DNA of 64,000 nucleotides from Nomia melanderi (Eukaryota > Arthropoda > Insecta > Hymenoptera > Halictidae), in assembly GCF_051020985.1 (NCBI RefSeq), contig NC_134999.1:4526001-4590000 (forward strand), written 5' to 3'. A program made the translations under genes and the position numbers. Below, in pieces: positions 48,020-58,606 of this stretch (its first letter is position 1; every line of letters starts with the position of its first letter). The notes beneath the pieces were generated by a model, which searched no databases, was not told the DNA's origin, and worked only from the letters and a program-made list of their open reading frames with translations.

Positions 48020-48546
48020 TCATGAATAAAAGCAAGTAGACAATATACCGATGTAAAGAAACGCGAGATTACGCGCTGCGGACGAAAAGATATCGCAAAA
48101 TTTGCTCCGAGGACGAGGAACGAAGACACAATGGTGTAGAGAGGCGAAGGGGATGTAAGATCGGCGCTTAGGAGGAAGACAGAGATGCGGAGCTAATATT
48201 TCTCCGTAAGGTTTCGACGTGTCAAAAGCAACGACGGCGTATTGACTGCAGTGGTATATTGGACGCGGGATCAAGCCAGTGATGCCGGGAGAGGAAACTG
48301 GGAACGGCGGACGGGATAGCCAGCTTCGGGGATAGAGGCAGAATGAGGGTAGCAACGCCAGCAAACAGGTGTCGTAAAGTGAGAACGTGTGTCCGAACAC
48401 GAGGGAAGGTAACCGGGGTCAAAACCAAGACGTGACGGCGTTACGTTTCGAGTGGTACCTACGCTCGGTTGGTTACATGATTCGGGCGCAGTCATTGTTG
48501 TCAGGGTTACAACCCTTCAACGCGGAAGGTCCTCACACGTTTCAAC
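48020..48546. other. GC-rich island with the longest open frame in the window (probably non-coding)
   Basis: This is one of the most GC-rich blocks of the window. A 126-codon minus frame (48400-48020) and overlapping frames in the other phases all stay open, as expected when stop codons are rare by composition. The peptide is rich in P, S, L and C without a recognisable domain. A promoter-proximal or untranslated exon remains possible. Confidence 0.3.
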
Positions 48547-48593
48547 TGCTCTGCAATCGACTAGACACTTTTTTTTTCATCTGCCACGGCCGC
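48547..48593 (+). repeat. Direct repeat, copy 1
   Basis: GCTCTGCAATCGACTAGACA then a T run and CATCTGCCACGG recurs at 49275 as GCTTTGTAATCGACTAGACA then a T run and CATCTGTTACATTTGCCACGG. It is a short duplicated block about 730 bp from its partner. Confidence 0.7.
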
Positions 48594-48610
48594 TATGGTT
48601 GGTTTCTTCT

Positions 48611-48872
48611 TCAACTCCTTGCCCTATAATTTATTTCTTAACTATGATCGATACAACTACTTCGTCATTAACGATCGTCGAACAATTTATTGAAAAAAGA
48701 GATGATTTTTAGGTATATTCTATTCTTATGTTTGCTTTGAAGTATAATAATTGATAATGGAAGAATAATATTTAATTTCAATTTATGAACATTGAGTAAT
48801 ATTTATGTTTATTAAATTCTATTTGAAATCTTTACCACGTGTCTTACAGGTTGTTATAAAGCAAGGGGTTAA
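48611..48872 (+). repeat. Family B TTAA MITE, full length
   Basis: A 262-bp copy runs from TCAACTCCTTGCCCTATAAT to TACAGGTTGTTATAAAGCAA then GGGGTTAA. The left TTAA has mutated to TCAA. The GCCCTATAAT.. and ..TTATAAAGC inverted ends and the ACTATGATCGATACAACTAC block are well preserved. Confidence 0.88.
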
Positions 48873-48879
48873 ATTCACG

Positions 48880-49054
48880 TTAACTTCAAGAATGCACCTA
48901 TCGAAGTTTTCTTTGATTTACAATTCAGTTTTCGTAGTGACAAACCCATTTCTTTAATAATTTCTCAAAGAAACATCTGTTATCCTTTTAATAATTGCAA
49001 AAAGAGTAACTCAGGAATGGGTGATTTTGACCCGTCTGGTAGTTTTAGTGTTAA
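48880..49054 (+). repeat. Family A MITE, left-truncated
   Basis: It starts within the family interior (AACTTCAAGAATGCACCTAT, compare AACTTCAAGAATACATCTAT at 8511) and ends GGTAGTTTTAGTGTTAA, preceded by the GGGTGATTTTGACCC palindrome. It lies 7 bp downstream of the family B copy. Confidence 0.75.
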
Positions 49055-49274
49055 TATCATTGAAATATATTGTCTGCATGATTCGAACGTGTCTTTCCGC
49101 TTTGAAGCGTTTCTTTGTGGCAGCCTTTCTTAAATAATTTAATTAAAATATATATTTGAACTTCATGCATGTTGTTATTTACTTTAATGTTGGAAAAATT
49201 ATTTTAATTATAAATTATTTGTAACTGTTACCTGTAATTGTTGAGAAATTTATTATCTAGAGAAGAAACTTCAA

Positions 49275-49312
49275 GTGCTTTGTAATCGACTAGACAGTTT
49301 TTTTTTCATCTG
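49275..49312 (+). repeat. Direct repeat, copy 2
   Basis: This is the partner of the block at 48547-48593, with the AATCGACTAGACA core and T run conserved. A weaker match (TTTTTTGCATCTGTTGCAAT) occurs near 54150. Confidence 0.65.
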
Positions 49313-50591
49313 TTACATTTGCCACGGTTAATTTCACCTTTAACAACTTTGAAATATCTTGCCTTTGTGATATAAGCAGGTCTTCTGGCTTTGAAGTCTT
49401 CTTAGAGTAACCTTTGTTGCATAGTTATATGAACATGTATGATTAAACTTTTGATGTGTTGGAAATTGATGGGTTAATAATGGTTTTGTTTATTGCAATA
49501 ATATCTCTGGTTTGGAAATAGAATTGAAATTTTTGAAAACGAATGTTTTGAATTTACAAACAATCTATGATAAATTATGTGATTGTTGCTACTTGCTTTA
49601 TATTAAAATTTTTATTTTATTGAAATAATTTAAAATTTATACCTTGAAGAGAGACGCAGAAGACATACGTTTAAAAGGTCAAGTGAATCAAGATAATAGT
49701 TTCTGAGAAAAGCGTGGAAGATTTTAAGATAAATGGACAAGTAGTGAAGTATTCATCCTAATGTACTGTAGCAGGGTCATAAACAAGATCTTTCACTTCA
49801 TAAAATAGGTTATGAAGTGTCTTCTCTTCTTTCTAGGAAACTTTTGCGGTTTTATTGGTGTCAAACTAATAAAGTTAAAGTTCTCAAGGACCTAGCAGCT
49901 TGTGTGATTGAAAAATACTTCTGTATTTGTCCCAATCTTTATTCCCACTGTTGGATTAGTTTAATTATTGAGATAAATTTTTCATTAAACACAGATACTA
50001 TCAAGCAATATCAGCCTTTTTCCTTTAAATAATGTGAATGTTTTTGAAGAGGAGTTATCATTATTTCGTGTGAGTGTTCCAAGCTATCGTTTCAACAATT
50101 ATTAATTATAATTATAACAATTATTCATTTAATGACTTCCAATACTTTGACATTTAATAATTGCTTTCTGTACATAAAATTATACAGTATCGATATCTAC
50201 TGACAATGAATACTGAATACTGAAAGTTAATTTTATAGCTTTCCTCATACATGTACATATTTTGTGATATATGTTTTAATGGATATTTTTTACGAAATTT
50301 GAAAATACTTGCGACAATTTCAAAGAAATACTCGATGATTTTGTACAAGAAAAGGAAACAAACTGACTTTAGCTAGATTTTATCGAAATAAACTTAAATT
50401 ACTCACATTGGAAAGTTTTCAGAATACGAATATAGTAGGATATTCGTATTATTTGAATTATCAAACGACTCACACTATAATTATTTACATTCCACACAAA
50501 AATGTATAATTCGTTACATTTAAAATGTATTATATACACATGGTTTAATTATTTTTGTTCTCTTCATCTCTCTAAAAACTTAAATATTGTT
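49313..50591. other. Non-coding stretch, nothing recognised
   Basis: AT-rich. Open frames of 64-71 codons show no domain. No repeat family was found beyond the short direct repeats. Confidence 0.35.
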
Positions 50592-50783
50592 TTAACATTT
50601 TGCACTCGAAGATTTTTCACTAGAAGCATTCAACACCTTCTCATGAGACATGGACGACACTTTTTGAAAGTAACTTAACGATAATTCACACATCAATTAA
50701 GGAACAAAGTTATTTTGTTTCAATATTTTACATATCGATTTGTTCTGCAAAGCTTGGCACCCCCATGGCATCCAACGTGTTAA
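50592..50783. repeat. TTAA-bounded element E
   Basis: A 192-bp segment bounded by TTAA begins TTAACATTTTGCACTCGAAG and ends GGCATCCAACGTGTTAA. The outer inverted match is short (TTAACA), so the boundaries are tentative. It ends 4 bp before the piggyBac element. Confidence 0.4.
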
Positions 50784-50787
50784 CCTG

Positions 50788-51697
50788 TTAACACTATTCC
50801 TACCGCGACCAGTCAAATGACTGTTTATAAAATTTCGATTAGAATTTCCTAGACAACGTAATTGAATCGCCTTTATACTTCACGACTTTTCCTAAAATAT
50901 GTGTATAAAACATTTTTCAATATTCACACCCTTTTTTATTATTTATTTTCTGAAAAAATTTGTAGTCTGTCTTACCTACCACGACTGGTCATTTGACCGG
51001 TAGAACGATTTATATTTCAATTCCGATACTATAAGGTCGTTACAAACGAAAGGTAATACAGTTGTAGCATGATTTTAGCCAAAAAGTGCCTTTCAGGGAC
51101 TGCTTTACGGTACTTCCAAGCGTGTACAGTTCTCGCTCGCCTATCGGCCTCGGTTAAATCGGTAAAATCTAAATGTCGGAGACCTCCTATACAGGTATTT
51201 TTCAATATCCTAGATTTAGCCCGGATAAATGCATGGATTTTATATAAGAATCCACGGGAGAAGAGATTTCGGAGCAGGAATTTTTATTTCAATTGGCAGA
51301 AGAACTTGCCATTGAATATCAAAAAGAATTAGGGTTAAGCAAAGGAAATCAAGCAACACCCATCACAAATATAAATATAGGTTCACGCGAACGGAAACCA
51401 TTTCAAATAAGATATTGCACAAACAATAAGACTAACAAAATTTGTCTAAAATGTAAAAAGTACGTGTGTGGGAAATGTATAATCGACAAACCTATTTGTA
51501 AAAAATGCAGTGAAAACGAAAAAACGAATAAAATGTAAATTATATACTTCTAAATAAAAGAAACTATATTTGTATACTGCCAAATTAGCTATTATTTTCA
51601 TTCTATATTAAAAAATATAGGTTGTGCTAAAGAACAGTCATTTGACTGGTCGAAGTAGGAATAGGTATACGTGGAGTGTCGATAGAAATAGTGTTAA
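50788..51697 (+). mobile_element. piggyBac-family element with large internal deletion, both ends kept
   Basis: The element is 910 bp and TTAA-bounded. The left end is TTAACACTATTCCTACCGCG then ACCAGTCAAATGACTG. The right end, read inward, is TTAACACTATTTCTATCGAC, a spacer of about 25-30 bp, then ATTCCTACTTCGACCAGTCA and AATGACTG. This asymmetric arrangement (terminal repeat, unequal spacer, internal inverted motif) is characteristic of piggyBac. Another copy of the motif (CGACTGGTCATTTGACCGG) lies near 50982. Full-length relatives are roughly 2.4 kb, so about two thirds is missing, including most of the transposase. Confidence 0.92.
51170..51538 (+). pseudogene. piggyBac transposase 3' remnant (end of catalytic domain plus Cys-rich zinc domain)
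   Basis: The first part encodes CRRPPIQVFFNILDLARIN then AWILYK, the conserved end of the DDE_Tnp_1_7-type domain (RRWPxxVFYNxLDxAxxNAxILYK in active relatives). After a frame change near 51275 it continues EFLFQLAEELAIEYQKELGL and a basic linker. It finishes with the C-terminal Cys-rich DNA-binding domain, with cysteines spaced C-x8-C-x2-C-x4-C-x2-C-x6-C-x2-C, and a TAA stop. The N-terminal domain and the catalytic aspartates are gone. It is non-functional. As a domesticated gene it is unlikely, because of the frameshift. Confidence 0.9.
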
Positions 51698-51700
51698 ATA

Positions 51701-51857
51701 TTAACACTAGAATTACCCGTACTAGTCAAAATCACTGGTTTTGATTTGCTTGTTTCGCAATAATTCTTATCTTAAGAGCATTGAATATTCGAAATAATTT
51801 TGATAGAAAATAATTTCACTTGAACACATATTAAATGCTTGATAGTTCTAGTGTTAA
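51701..51857 (+). repeat. Family A TTAA MITE (A' subfamily), short
   Basis: A 157-bp copy runs from TTAACACTAGAATTACCCGT, followed by ACTAGTCAAAATCACTGGT, to GATAGTTCTAGTGTTAA. Both TTAA ends are intact. Only three bases separate it from the right TTAA of the piggyBac element. It has an internal deletion relative to the 226-bp relatives. Confidence 0.88.
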
Positions 51858-52210
51858 ACTTTATAATATTGCTGCATCAAAACAAGTGCCGAGAGTCACT
51901 TTTCGAATGCAAAAAGTTAAAATAAAAAATTCTCCGATATTTTACCTTGTGTGTGTTGCGTTGGGCAGACACATATCCATAATATTTACTCGGATAACTA
52001 ATCGGATAATCAAGGTTTTAATGTACATATTCTACGGTATAAGCAAAAGTAAAAAAATTCATTCATTCAAATCTTAACAACTACAAGGTCAAAAGCTACG
52101 TATTAATATCGTTTTTAGAACACATTGTAAAATAAAATTGTCAATAGTATTGAAATGATCAAAATAAAAACAGGAAAATGATCTTTCTATCCTGAAAAGC
52201 AGAAAAACTC
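51858..52210. other. Non-coding stretch, nothing recognised
   Basis: AT-rich filler between TTAA elements. An 80-codon frame spans it and the preceding MITE and is incidental. Confidence 0.35.
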
Positions 52211-52381
52211 TTAACACATTGCGTGACGAGAGAATTTCATAAAAATTCCGCTCAGCACGGAGACATAAATTTTTTTTTAAATCACTTGTTTTGATATGCA
52301 AATTAAAACAGTGTGGCAAGTTCTTTGTCAATGTATTTTATATTCATTCATATATGAATGACATGCTATGCGACGTGTTAA
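52211..52381 (+). repeat. TTAA-bounded element D, copy 1
   Basis: A 171-bp element runs from TTAACACATTGCGTGACGAG to ATGACATGCTATGCGACGTG then TTAA. The ends are imperfect inverted repeats (TTAACACATTGCGT against CGACGTGTTAA). The same start is present at 26960. Confidence 0.65.
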
Positions 52382-52712
52382 AATAGCTTTCCTTATTCAC
52401 GAATAAATTCTATTAATTTCACAGTGCTGGAATGAATAGCGCTTAGATCCACGAATATTTCATGAAATCGTATGAAATAAGCCTTTTTGAGCTAGAACAG
52501 ATTCACAATTAATAATATCCTTCTTCGGTCTTTGCTATAAAACTGAATTGCTAAATAATTAAAATAAAATGTTCGCGTAAACATAAAAGAATGGGTATTT
52601 TATAAATTCTAAAGGACGGTGGGAAAACAAATTATTGTTTACTGTAGTGACTGGGTATATGGATAGTGGTAACATATGTTATACTATAATAATTACAAAA
52701 TTTCATTACTTT

Positions 52713-52898
52713 TTAACCTTTCGCCTTGCGATTTATTTCGACTCAAACATCGTCGCTTACGTCATTTGAATTTTTTGCAACTCCGTGGACATAATTATTA
52801 TTAAAGAAAATTATTTTGGTTACAGTACGGTGAATTTATAAAATAATTTGTAAGATCAAGTTTGAATCAAGTTGAGTAATTTTTACTCAAGGGGTTAA
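52713..52898 (+). repeat. TTAA-bounded element F, perhaps a divergent family B
   Basis: A 186-bp segment runs from TTAACCTTTCGCCTTGCGAT then TTATTTCGACTC to TTTTTACTCAAGGGGTTAA. The ends are weakly inverted (TTAACCYYTT). The 'cttgcgatttatttc' segment resembles the family B start 'cttgccctataatttatttc'. The GAGTCTGACACG block of family B is absent. Confidence 0.45.
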
Positions 52899-53837
52899 AG
52901 GCACAATACTGAAGCAAGCCCTTATTTTCTCTTTTTTGATAGACAGTAAGTTTTGCTACAAAGTCGGTTCCGGTTCTGTGCAAAATTATTCGGTTCTGAT
53001 ATGTTGACGAAAATTTGTAACGTAGGTCATCTTTCCATAGAGTTGTCAATGTATTTTTCTATTATACACCATTGTTGACATCTAGAACAATAATTAAGGC
53101 ATAGAACTTTGCAGAAATGTTATTTACATAACATTCTATCCATTTATCACACAACTTTTGGAAAATCTATAACAAAATCCCTTCTTTCACACAGCCACTC
53201 AAATCTTGCTTGTTTCTCGTATATTGAACTTATTCGAACAGTTTTTGCTGTGCGCAATTGAAGAAGTAAGCTTTACTCTATCGATGCGATTATTCCTGAA
53301 ATTATCAGCTCGGTTACGAAACTGACTCGAACGTATAAATTTATACTACAAAGATTAATCGCGTCAGGTGACAAATGTATAGCTCGTGAATTACAAACGT
53401 TACGCTGTTATGCTAATTCACAGCGATAAACGTCAATAGAGATTTCCAGAATTCGCAGCCTGTGATTCCTAATGTTACCGGTGAATATCCATCACCGTAA
53501 TACCATCCAGCATCGACTGTAAGTCAAATGCGATCTATGCGAGCTAAAATATCGATTGGTTACCAAGAATGATAACAAGCGTAACTTAACTAACGTCCAG
53601 TTTAATTGTAGCTTCTCGGCGACAACGACTGTAATTGTTTCGGTATCCCGCGTAATCATGTAACACGGATAATGTACAGAGTTATCCGTTTAATTGAGAC
53701 ATCTGGTGTAATGGATCGAAGAAATCAAATTTATTTCTTCCTGCAGAACTGAATATTTTAATGTGTTTAGGGTATATAAATATTAGAACAATTTTCGGAA
53801 AAATTTACATACATATTTTTCTCAATACCTTCGTTTT
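52899..53837. other. Single-copy stretch; GC-richer block at 53270-53720
   Basis: The block 53270-53720 has balanced composition and no repeats, with an E-box CAGGTG and a POU-like ATGCTAAT. It may be a cis-regulatory element, but motif matches of this length are weak evidence. No coding frame was found. Confidence 0.2.
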
Positions 53838-54025
53838 TTTATACTGAAGCTACCAAGCAAGTAGAGTGACTTGTTTCTAATTTTTTATAAAAATTAGGAC
53901 AATACTTTTCGTGAGATTCGAAGGGACTTTTAATCTTATATCTGTGCAAATACGCGAATTTAATTGATAATCTTTTGCAGAAACGTCTTCGAAATTTAAA
54001 TACTTACAAGTAGTTTTAGTGTTAA
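53838..54025 (+). repeat. Family A TTAA MITE, left end eroded
   Basis: The left end TTTATACTGAAGCTACCAAG then CAAGTAGAGTGACTTG, the interior TTTTCGTGAGATTCGAAGGG and the right end CAAGTAGTTTTAGTGTTAA match the nested copy at 45418 (same interior orientation). About 188 bp. Confidence 0.8.
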
Positions 54026-55090
54026 AATGGTGTACGGGAAGGTTAAAAATTTATTCATGTTATTGATCATTTCAATGTTTATAAATTTAAGTTTTATTTG
54101 TAATAACGTTTATTTCGTTATAACTGCTATTAAATAATTAAATTACAATATTTTTTTGCATCTGTTGCAATTTTTACGATGGTTCGTCATATTTTGCAAA
54201 ATTACACTCATACTATGAATGAAATGTAAACATAATAAACTCACCTTGAATTTTTTGTTCAAGATCAATATAACTGTCGTTTCATTACACACCGATAGAA
54301 AATTTGAACTTGGCAAATAACTGTTATTTTTACAATACACATTTCTCTATGATACATTTTAGTTTTGTTTGTTTTTAATATGTTACGCAAGATATAACAT
54401 TTATTACTACTGTTGTTATATACGTTTGATTTCGATAGCTATCTGTTATTGACTGGCATCACATTCATTTTGCTGTATTAGCTGCTAGTTCTAATTATAC
54501 TAATTATAATAACAGGTTTTATTGCGACAAGAGTTAAAATTATCCAATACAATTTAAATACTCTTAAATATTTAAATATTATGACAGTTGAATTCAACCA
54601 TTTAAATTTCTTCTACTTCTACTTATTCTCTTTTACAAATTACAAAAATGCATTTGTATAATTTTGATCTACTTATACTTTGTTAGATCATTCCATAAAT
54701 AATACAGTCTCTAATACTTCTGTTATTTTTACTTAAATCTAAAATATATTTTTCTTCACCATCTATAAATACTTTACGTTAAAAAATACTTTAAATAAAA
54801 ACAAACATTATCTTCATTTTTAAAAACAAGAGAAGCCGTATTATTTATGATATTATTAATATTACTTATTTAACAATATTTCAGAAACAGCGTCTGCACC
54901 TTTTCAGTAACTCCAAAAGAAGAATTCCAAAATTGGTCATTTTCTGCACGTCTAGTAACTATAATACAAATACACATTCATCGTATGCTTTTAATAATAT
55001 CAAAAATGTATATTAAACAAATATAAATGCTAGAATGCCAGCAGCGTCCTACCAAGAATCATTTTAATATTACAGTCGCCACGATTTTAA
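54026..55090. other. Non-coding stretch, nothing recognised
   Basis: Very AT-rich. A minus-strand frame at 54143-54340 contains an in-frame AAG/GTGAGT donor-like site near 54240 but has no recognisable domain. Confidence 0.3.
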
Positions 55091-55412
55091 ACATCACAAG
55101 AATTTCATATACGAAATAACGGGCCTCGAGAAAATAACTTGCATATGTCCAGGAAGCAATAAATCATTAATTAAAAACATATGAAATCAACGATCTTCCC
55201 AATGGAAGAAAAGGAATTTTATCATCGACAAGTATTAAATATGAATACATGTCAAACATCATAAGAATTTCAAGTACGAAGTCTCGGGCTTCAAAAAAAT
55301 AATTTGTACCTGTCCAGGAAGCAATAAATCATTGATTAAAAATACACGAAATCAACGATCCTCTCAATGTAAAAAAAGGAATTTTATCATCGACAAGTAT
55401 TAGATATGAATA
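55091..55412 (+). repeat. Tandem duplication, two units of about 165 bp
   Basis: Unit 1 (55091-55255) and unit 2 (55256 to about 55412) share ACATCACAAGAATTTC / ACATCATAAGAATTTC, GTCCAGGAAGCAATAAATCA, GAAATCAACGATC and GGAATTTTATCATCGACAAG at a constant 165-bp offset. Identity is high (roughly 85-90% by eye), so the duplication is fairly young. The units have no coding frame. Confidence 0.9.
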
Positions 55413-55860
55413 GATAGACGAATTCGCAATCCCAGCACGATTCGTCGATAATGTTGCGGAAACGTTCTCAGCATTATATGCGGTAGAACGCGTATTTCGT
55501 CCCTTTGGAGTCGACGAAACCGTCCGTATGCTCGAATAGCCCGGTTCTTAAGAAGGCGGATCAGACGACGTCCTATGTACTTTGCGCACTCAATATTACA
55601 CAGTCGTAGACGGGTGGTAACGCCGGGAATGCGAATTGAGACCTGAAGGAATGGATCGCACGCACAGCATCCAGGTTTTAGTTGGTTGCCATCATCCAAA
55701 ACCAATCCATCGTTATTTGCCAGAAGGATTCGCGTGAAAGCGCGAAATATTGACTCCTGGGCTTCAAGAACAGCCGCCGAGGGACTGCGGTGCGTCGGTC
55801 GTACTCTACACCTGGATTATACTGCTATAATAGATGGCAAGACACTTTCTTATTTATTCG
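55413..55860. other. GC-rich island after the tandem duplication
   Basis: A GC-rich, repeat-free block has a 101-codon minus frame (55705-55400) that is Arg/Leu/Ile-rich without a known domain, and overlapping plus frames. The frame runs into the tandem duplication, which argues against it being a real exon. A promoter or untranslated exon is possible. Confidence 0.25.
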
Positions 55861-55921
55861 TGTGTCAAATAAATGCCAGATAACAGATCACGCGGTGAGT
55901 TATCGTTGCCATATCTATTTT

Positions 55922-56148
55922 CAGCATCGGAGCAACCGTATCCGTCAAAATGGCGGATTTCAGTTTTGTTATTTCGCTATTATGGATATTTTAAAAGCGT
56001 TAAATATCCGAAATGACTTGAAAAATAAATACATAGTTTCACTTGAATACTATAATTAATATGTGAAGGAACCGAAGAAAATCTGTTGCGACAATTTTTA
56101 TGAGGATTATATATTAAGTATGTTGAACACTCGGTTGTTCTATTGTTA
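55922..56148 (+). repeat. Family A TTAA MITE (A' subfamily), ends eroded
   Basis: The left end GGAGCAACCGTATCCGTCAA then AATGGCGGATTTCAG, the interior 'cgttaaatatccgaaatgac' and the right end ACTCGGTTGTTCTATTGTTA match the 23524 copy closely. Neither TTAA is intact. Confidence 0.78.
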
Positions 56149-58351
56149 TTATACAATTGTGTGATTCAACAATTTAGAAAATATAAAATAAATTATTATG
56201 TTTGATATAGTTAAAATAAGATAATTTAGATGTAGAAAAATGTTTATGTTTTCTTGTTACACAGTTTGATTTGGTTTAACAAAATCACCTGAATTTTAAG
56301 ATTTTAAGATGAATTTTCATATGGTTTATTATTTTGAGCGTATAAATGAGAGTCAGTTAATGATAATGTCAATTACAAGTAATAGTAATGTCTTATTTTC
56401 AGATATTAAAAATATTTTAATAGAAGAATTATTATGCAAATTTGTCTTTTTGTAACTGCACGATATTGTTGATTTATTTTGTTCTTACAGTGGCTGAAGA
56501 TTTTTATAAACCTCAAGCAATGTGTTTTTTACTTATCTTTTATATTCATTTGCTCTCGAAGAGAATTAATGTAATAAAACATTTTATAAAGATCGGGAAT
56601 TTTTCAATTTTATGCCTGTGAGAGTTATAAAATTGTGGTGAATATAATATGAATAAACGGAATTGCAAAGAAAAATGTAACAATAGGAACGACAGTCTAG
56701 CCATTCACTGTCTAGCCTCACCTTGTAGCCATTAGAACTGTATATTCAACGTCTCACATTATACCATAGTATAAGTAGATAGTCTGAGAAAAGAAAAAGC
56801 TAATTTTATGCAATATTATTTATTTTAGGACATTAATCCATAAAAATTTGAATTACAGCTTATCAATCAAACAAATAAATATCCGTTATAGAAATTTTTT
56901 ATACAAATTTTATTATTTCTTTTCAAGATTATGCTTGTCAGATCCTAAAAATTGAACTTGATTAAATACAAAAAGCAAGGAATCATACTGTGACCTCTCA
57001 GTAATAGATTATTCAGCATTATTTTTATATCTTCATCCGAACATACCATTTGTTGGTCTACAATTTTTTGATTTTCCTAAAATTATACAGTAAGTCATTG
57101 GACAACTTTATTAGGCCAATATTTCATTGGATATTAGTGACAAGATATGAAGTGTTCCCTTCCTGACGCCTTATTAAAGGAAACAAATGTACCCGTCTCA
57201 CTGAATCTGTAGATTCCGATGAAAGCGCAGATTCAGTGGTCCCGCGGGTATGAATCATTTCCGGTGAAACCGGGGTCATGTCTGCAGATAACGTTTCTCA
57301 AGTTCTCCTTTTCTAATATCTATCTCGCCTGTACAGCTTGCCTTTTCGTTGCTTCAACGCAATCAAGTTCTGATAAATTGTGTTTTTTAAAGATCACAAA
57401 AATAACGTTATGAGATAAAATAGCATTTAACGACTTTCCGGTCGACTATAACATGTAGGAAACAATTAAAATTGGCAATAAAGTTTTTGTAATTAATACA
57501 AGACTCCATTTATATTTAGTTTAAGAATGAGGACTAACGCGGAACAAATAAATAAAATAAGAGTTCAAAATTCTTCTGTTATGACGTTCTTAATCCATTT
57601 TTACTTATTTAATTAACCCTTAAATATTGAGGTGAAAAAAACTTATACGTATAACTGTTTGCTGATCCGTTAAATCAACATGCACTTTAGGGTGTAATAA
57701 AATCATTTTTTAAAAAAAATGAAAAAAGTTTTATTTATAATTTTTCTTATTATTCTTCCTTATCAATTAGAACGGAAAAACGAATAAACAATATTTATTT
57801 TACTTATCAGATTTATTCATTAATTTCATTTATAAATATTTGTTTTTTTTCCCTTGGACCAATATCGATAGTTAAGGATTAAGGATAGTATCAATTGCAG
57901 AAGAAATCATAAAACGAAACTTTGTCATTTCGAATCAATAATCTTTCGTGACCAATTGTATTTTTATTCTTTAAGGTAACTAGGGCATATAAAATTAACG
58001 TCAATGGTTTTGATTTAATTTTGAACTCATTTATAACACTTGTAGAGATAGGAATCAGTTATCCGAATATACAAAATTAGTACACCGTATCAAGATTTTT
58101 TTATAATTTACAGACAATACTTCCAATAACTTTGAATTAAATCACTATTTTTTTTTTTTAAACATCTTGCACATTTTTCAACTCTACACTAATCACTGAA
58201 CAAAATTACGAATTGAAACATTTAAACAAATATCTTCAAAAAGAAATTTCGAAAAATTGATTTATTTTTCTTATTGTCAATTAGTAAGTCGATTTTTGTT
58301 AGTTGTCACAATGGGAAGTCTCCTAAAAGACCATAATAATGTAAATACAAG
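56149..58351. other. Non-coding stretch, nothing recognised
   Basis: AT-rich with a small imperfect direct repeat (CAGTCTAGCC / CTGTCTAGCC) near 56694 and a slightly GC-richer block near 57130-57300. No gene or repeat family is supported. Confidence 0.35.
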
Positions 58352-58606
58352 ATGCAATTAGCGATAGCTAAAACTTTGGAATATCATCCTCCGTTATTTA
58401 TTCATCAAACCCGTCGAGGTACTACAGTCATTGATTTTAAGGAGCATTTTCCTGAAGATACCACCCATTCAAGCGCGTTTGAACCAGAATTCAATCCTTA
58501 CAGTTTATTCAACTTCAAAAAGTACACTAAACTGAATGAAGTGCAAAGTTCCATTTCAGATCAAAATTTCTCAAAAGAAGAATGTCTTCAGAAGAATTTT
58601 CTTTAA
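58352..58606 (+). CDS. Candidate small protein or exon, unknown (84 codons)
   Basis: A frame running from ATG to TAA has a protein-like composition (P, H, E, D, Q, S and T all present) that is unusual for this AT-rich window. Recognisable stretches are HPPLFIHQTRRGTTVIDFKE and FEPEFNPYSLFNFKKYTKLN. There is no signal peptide, membrane segment or known domain. A frame closed by stops lies immediately upstream, and 'tgtaaatacaag' before the ATG could be a weak splice acceptor, so it might be an exon. Nothing else around it looks coding. Confidence 0.3.
   Translation: MQLAIAKTLEYHPPLFIHQTRRGTTVIDFKEHFPEDTTHSSAFEPEFNPYSLFNFKKYTKLNEVQSSISDQNFSKEECLQKNFL

Noticed and set aside
48020..48400. 126-codon minus-strand frame, the longest in the window
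   Set aside because: It lies in a GC-rich island where overlapping frames in other phases also stay open; there is no domain, and the composition explains it.
51069..51332. Complete 87-codon frame taken as a distinct small gene
   Set aside because: Its second half is the piggyBac catalytic-domain remnant before a frameshift; the first half is deletion-junction sequence.
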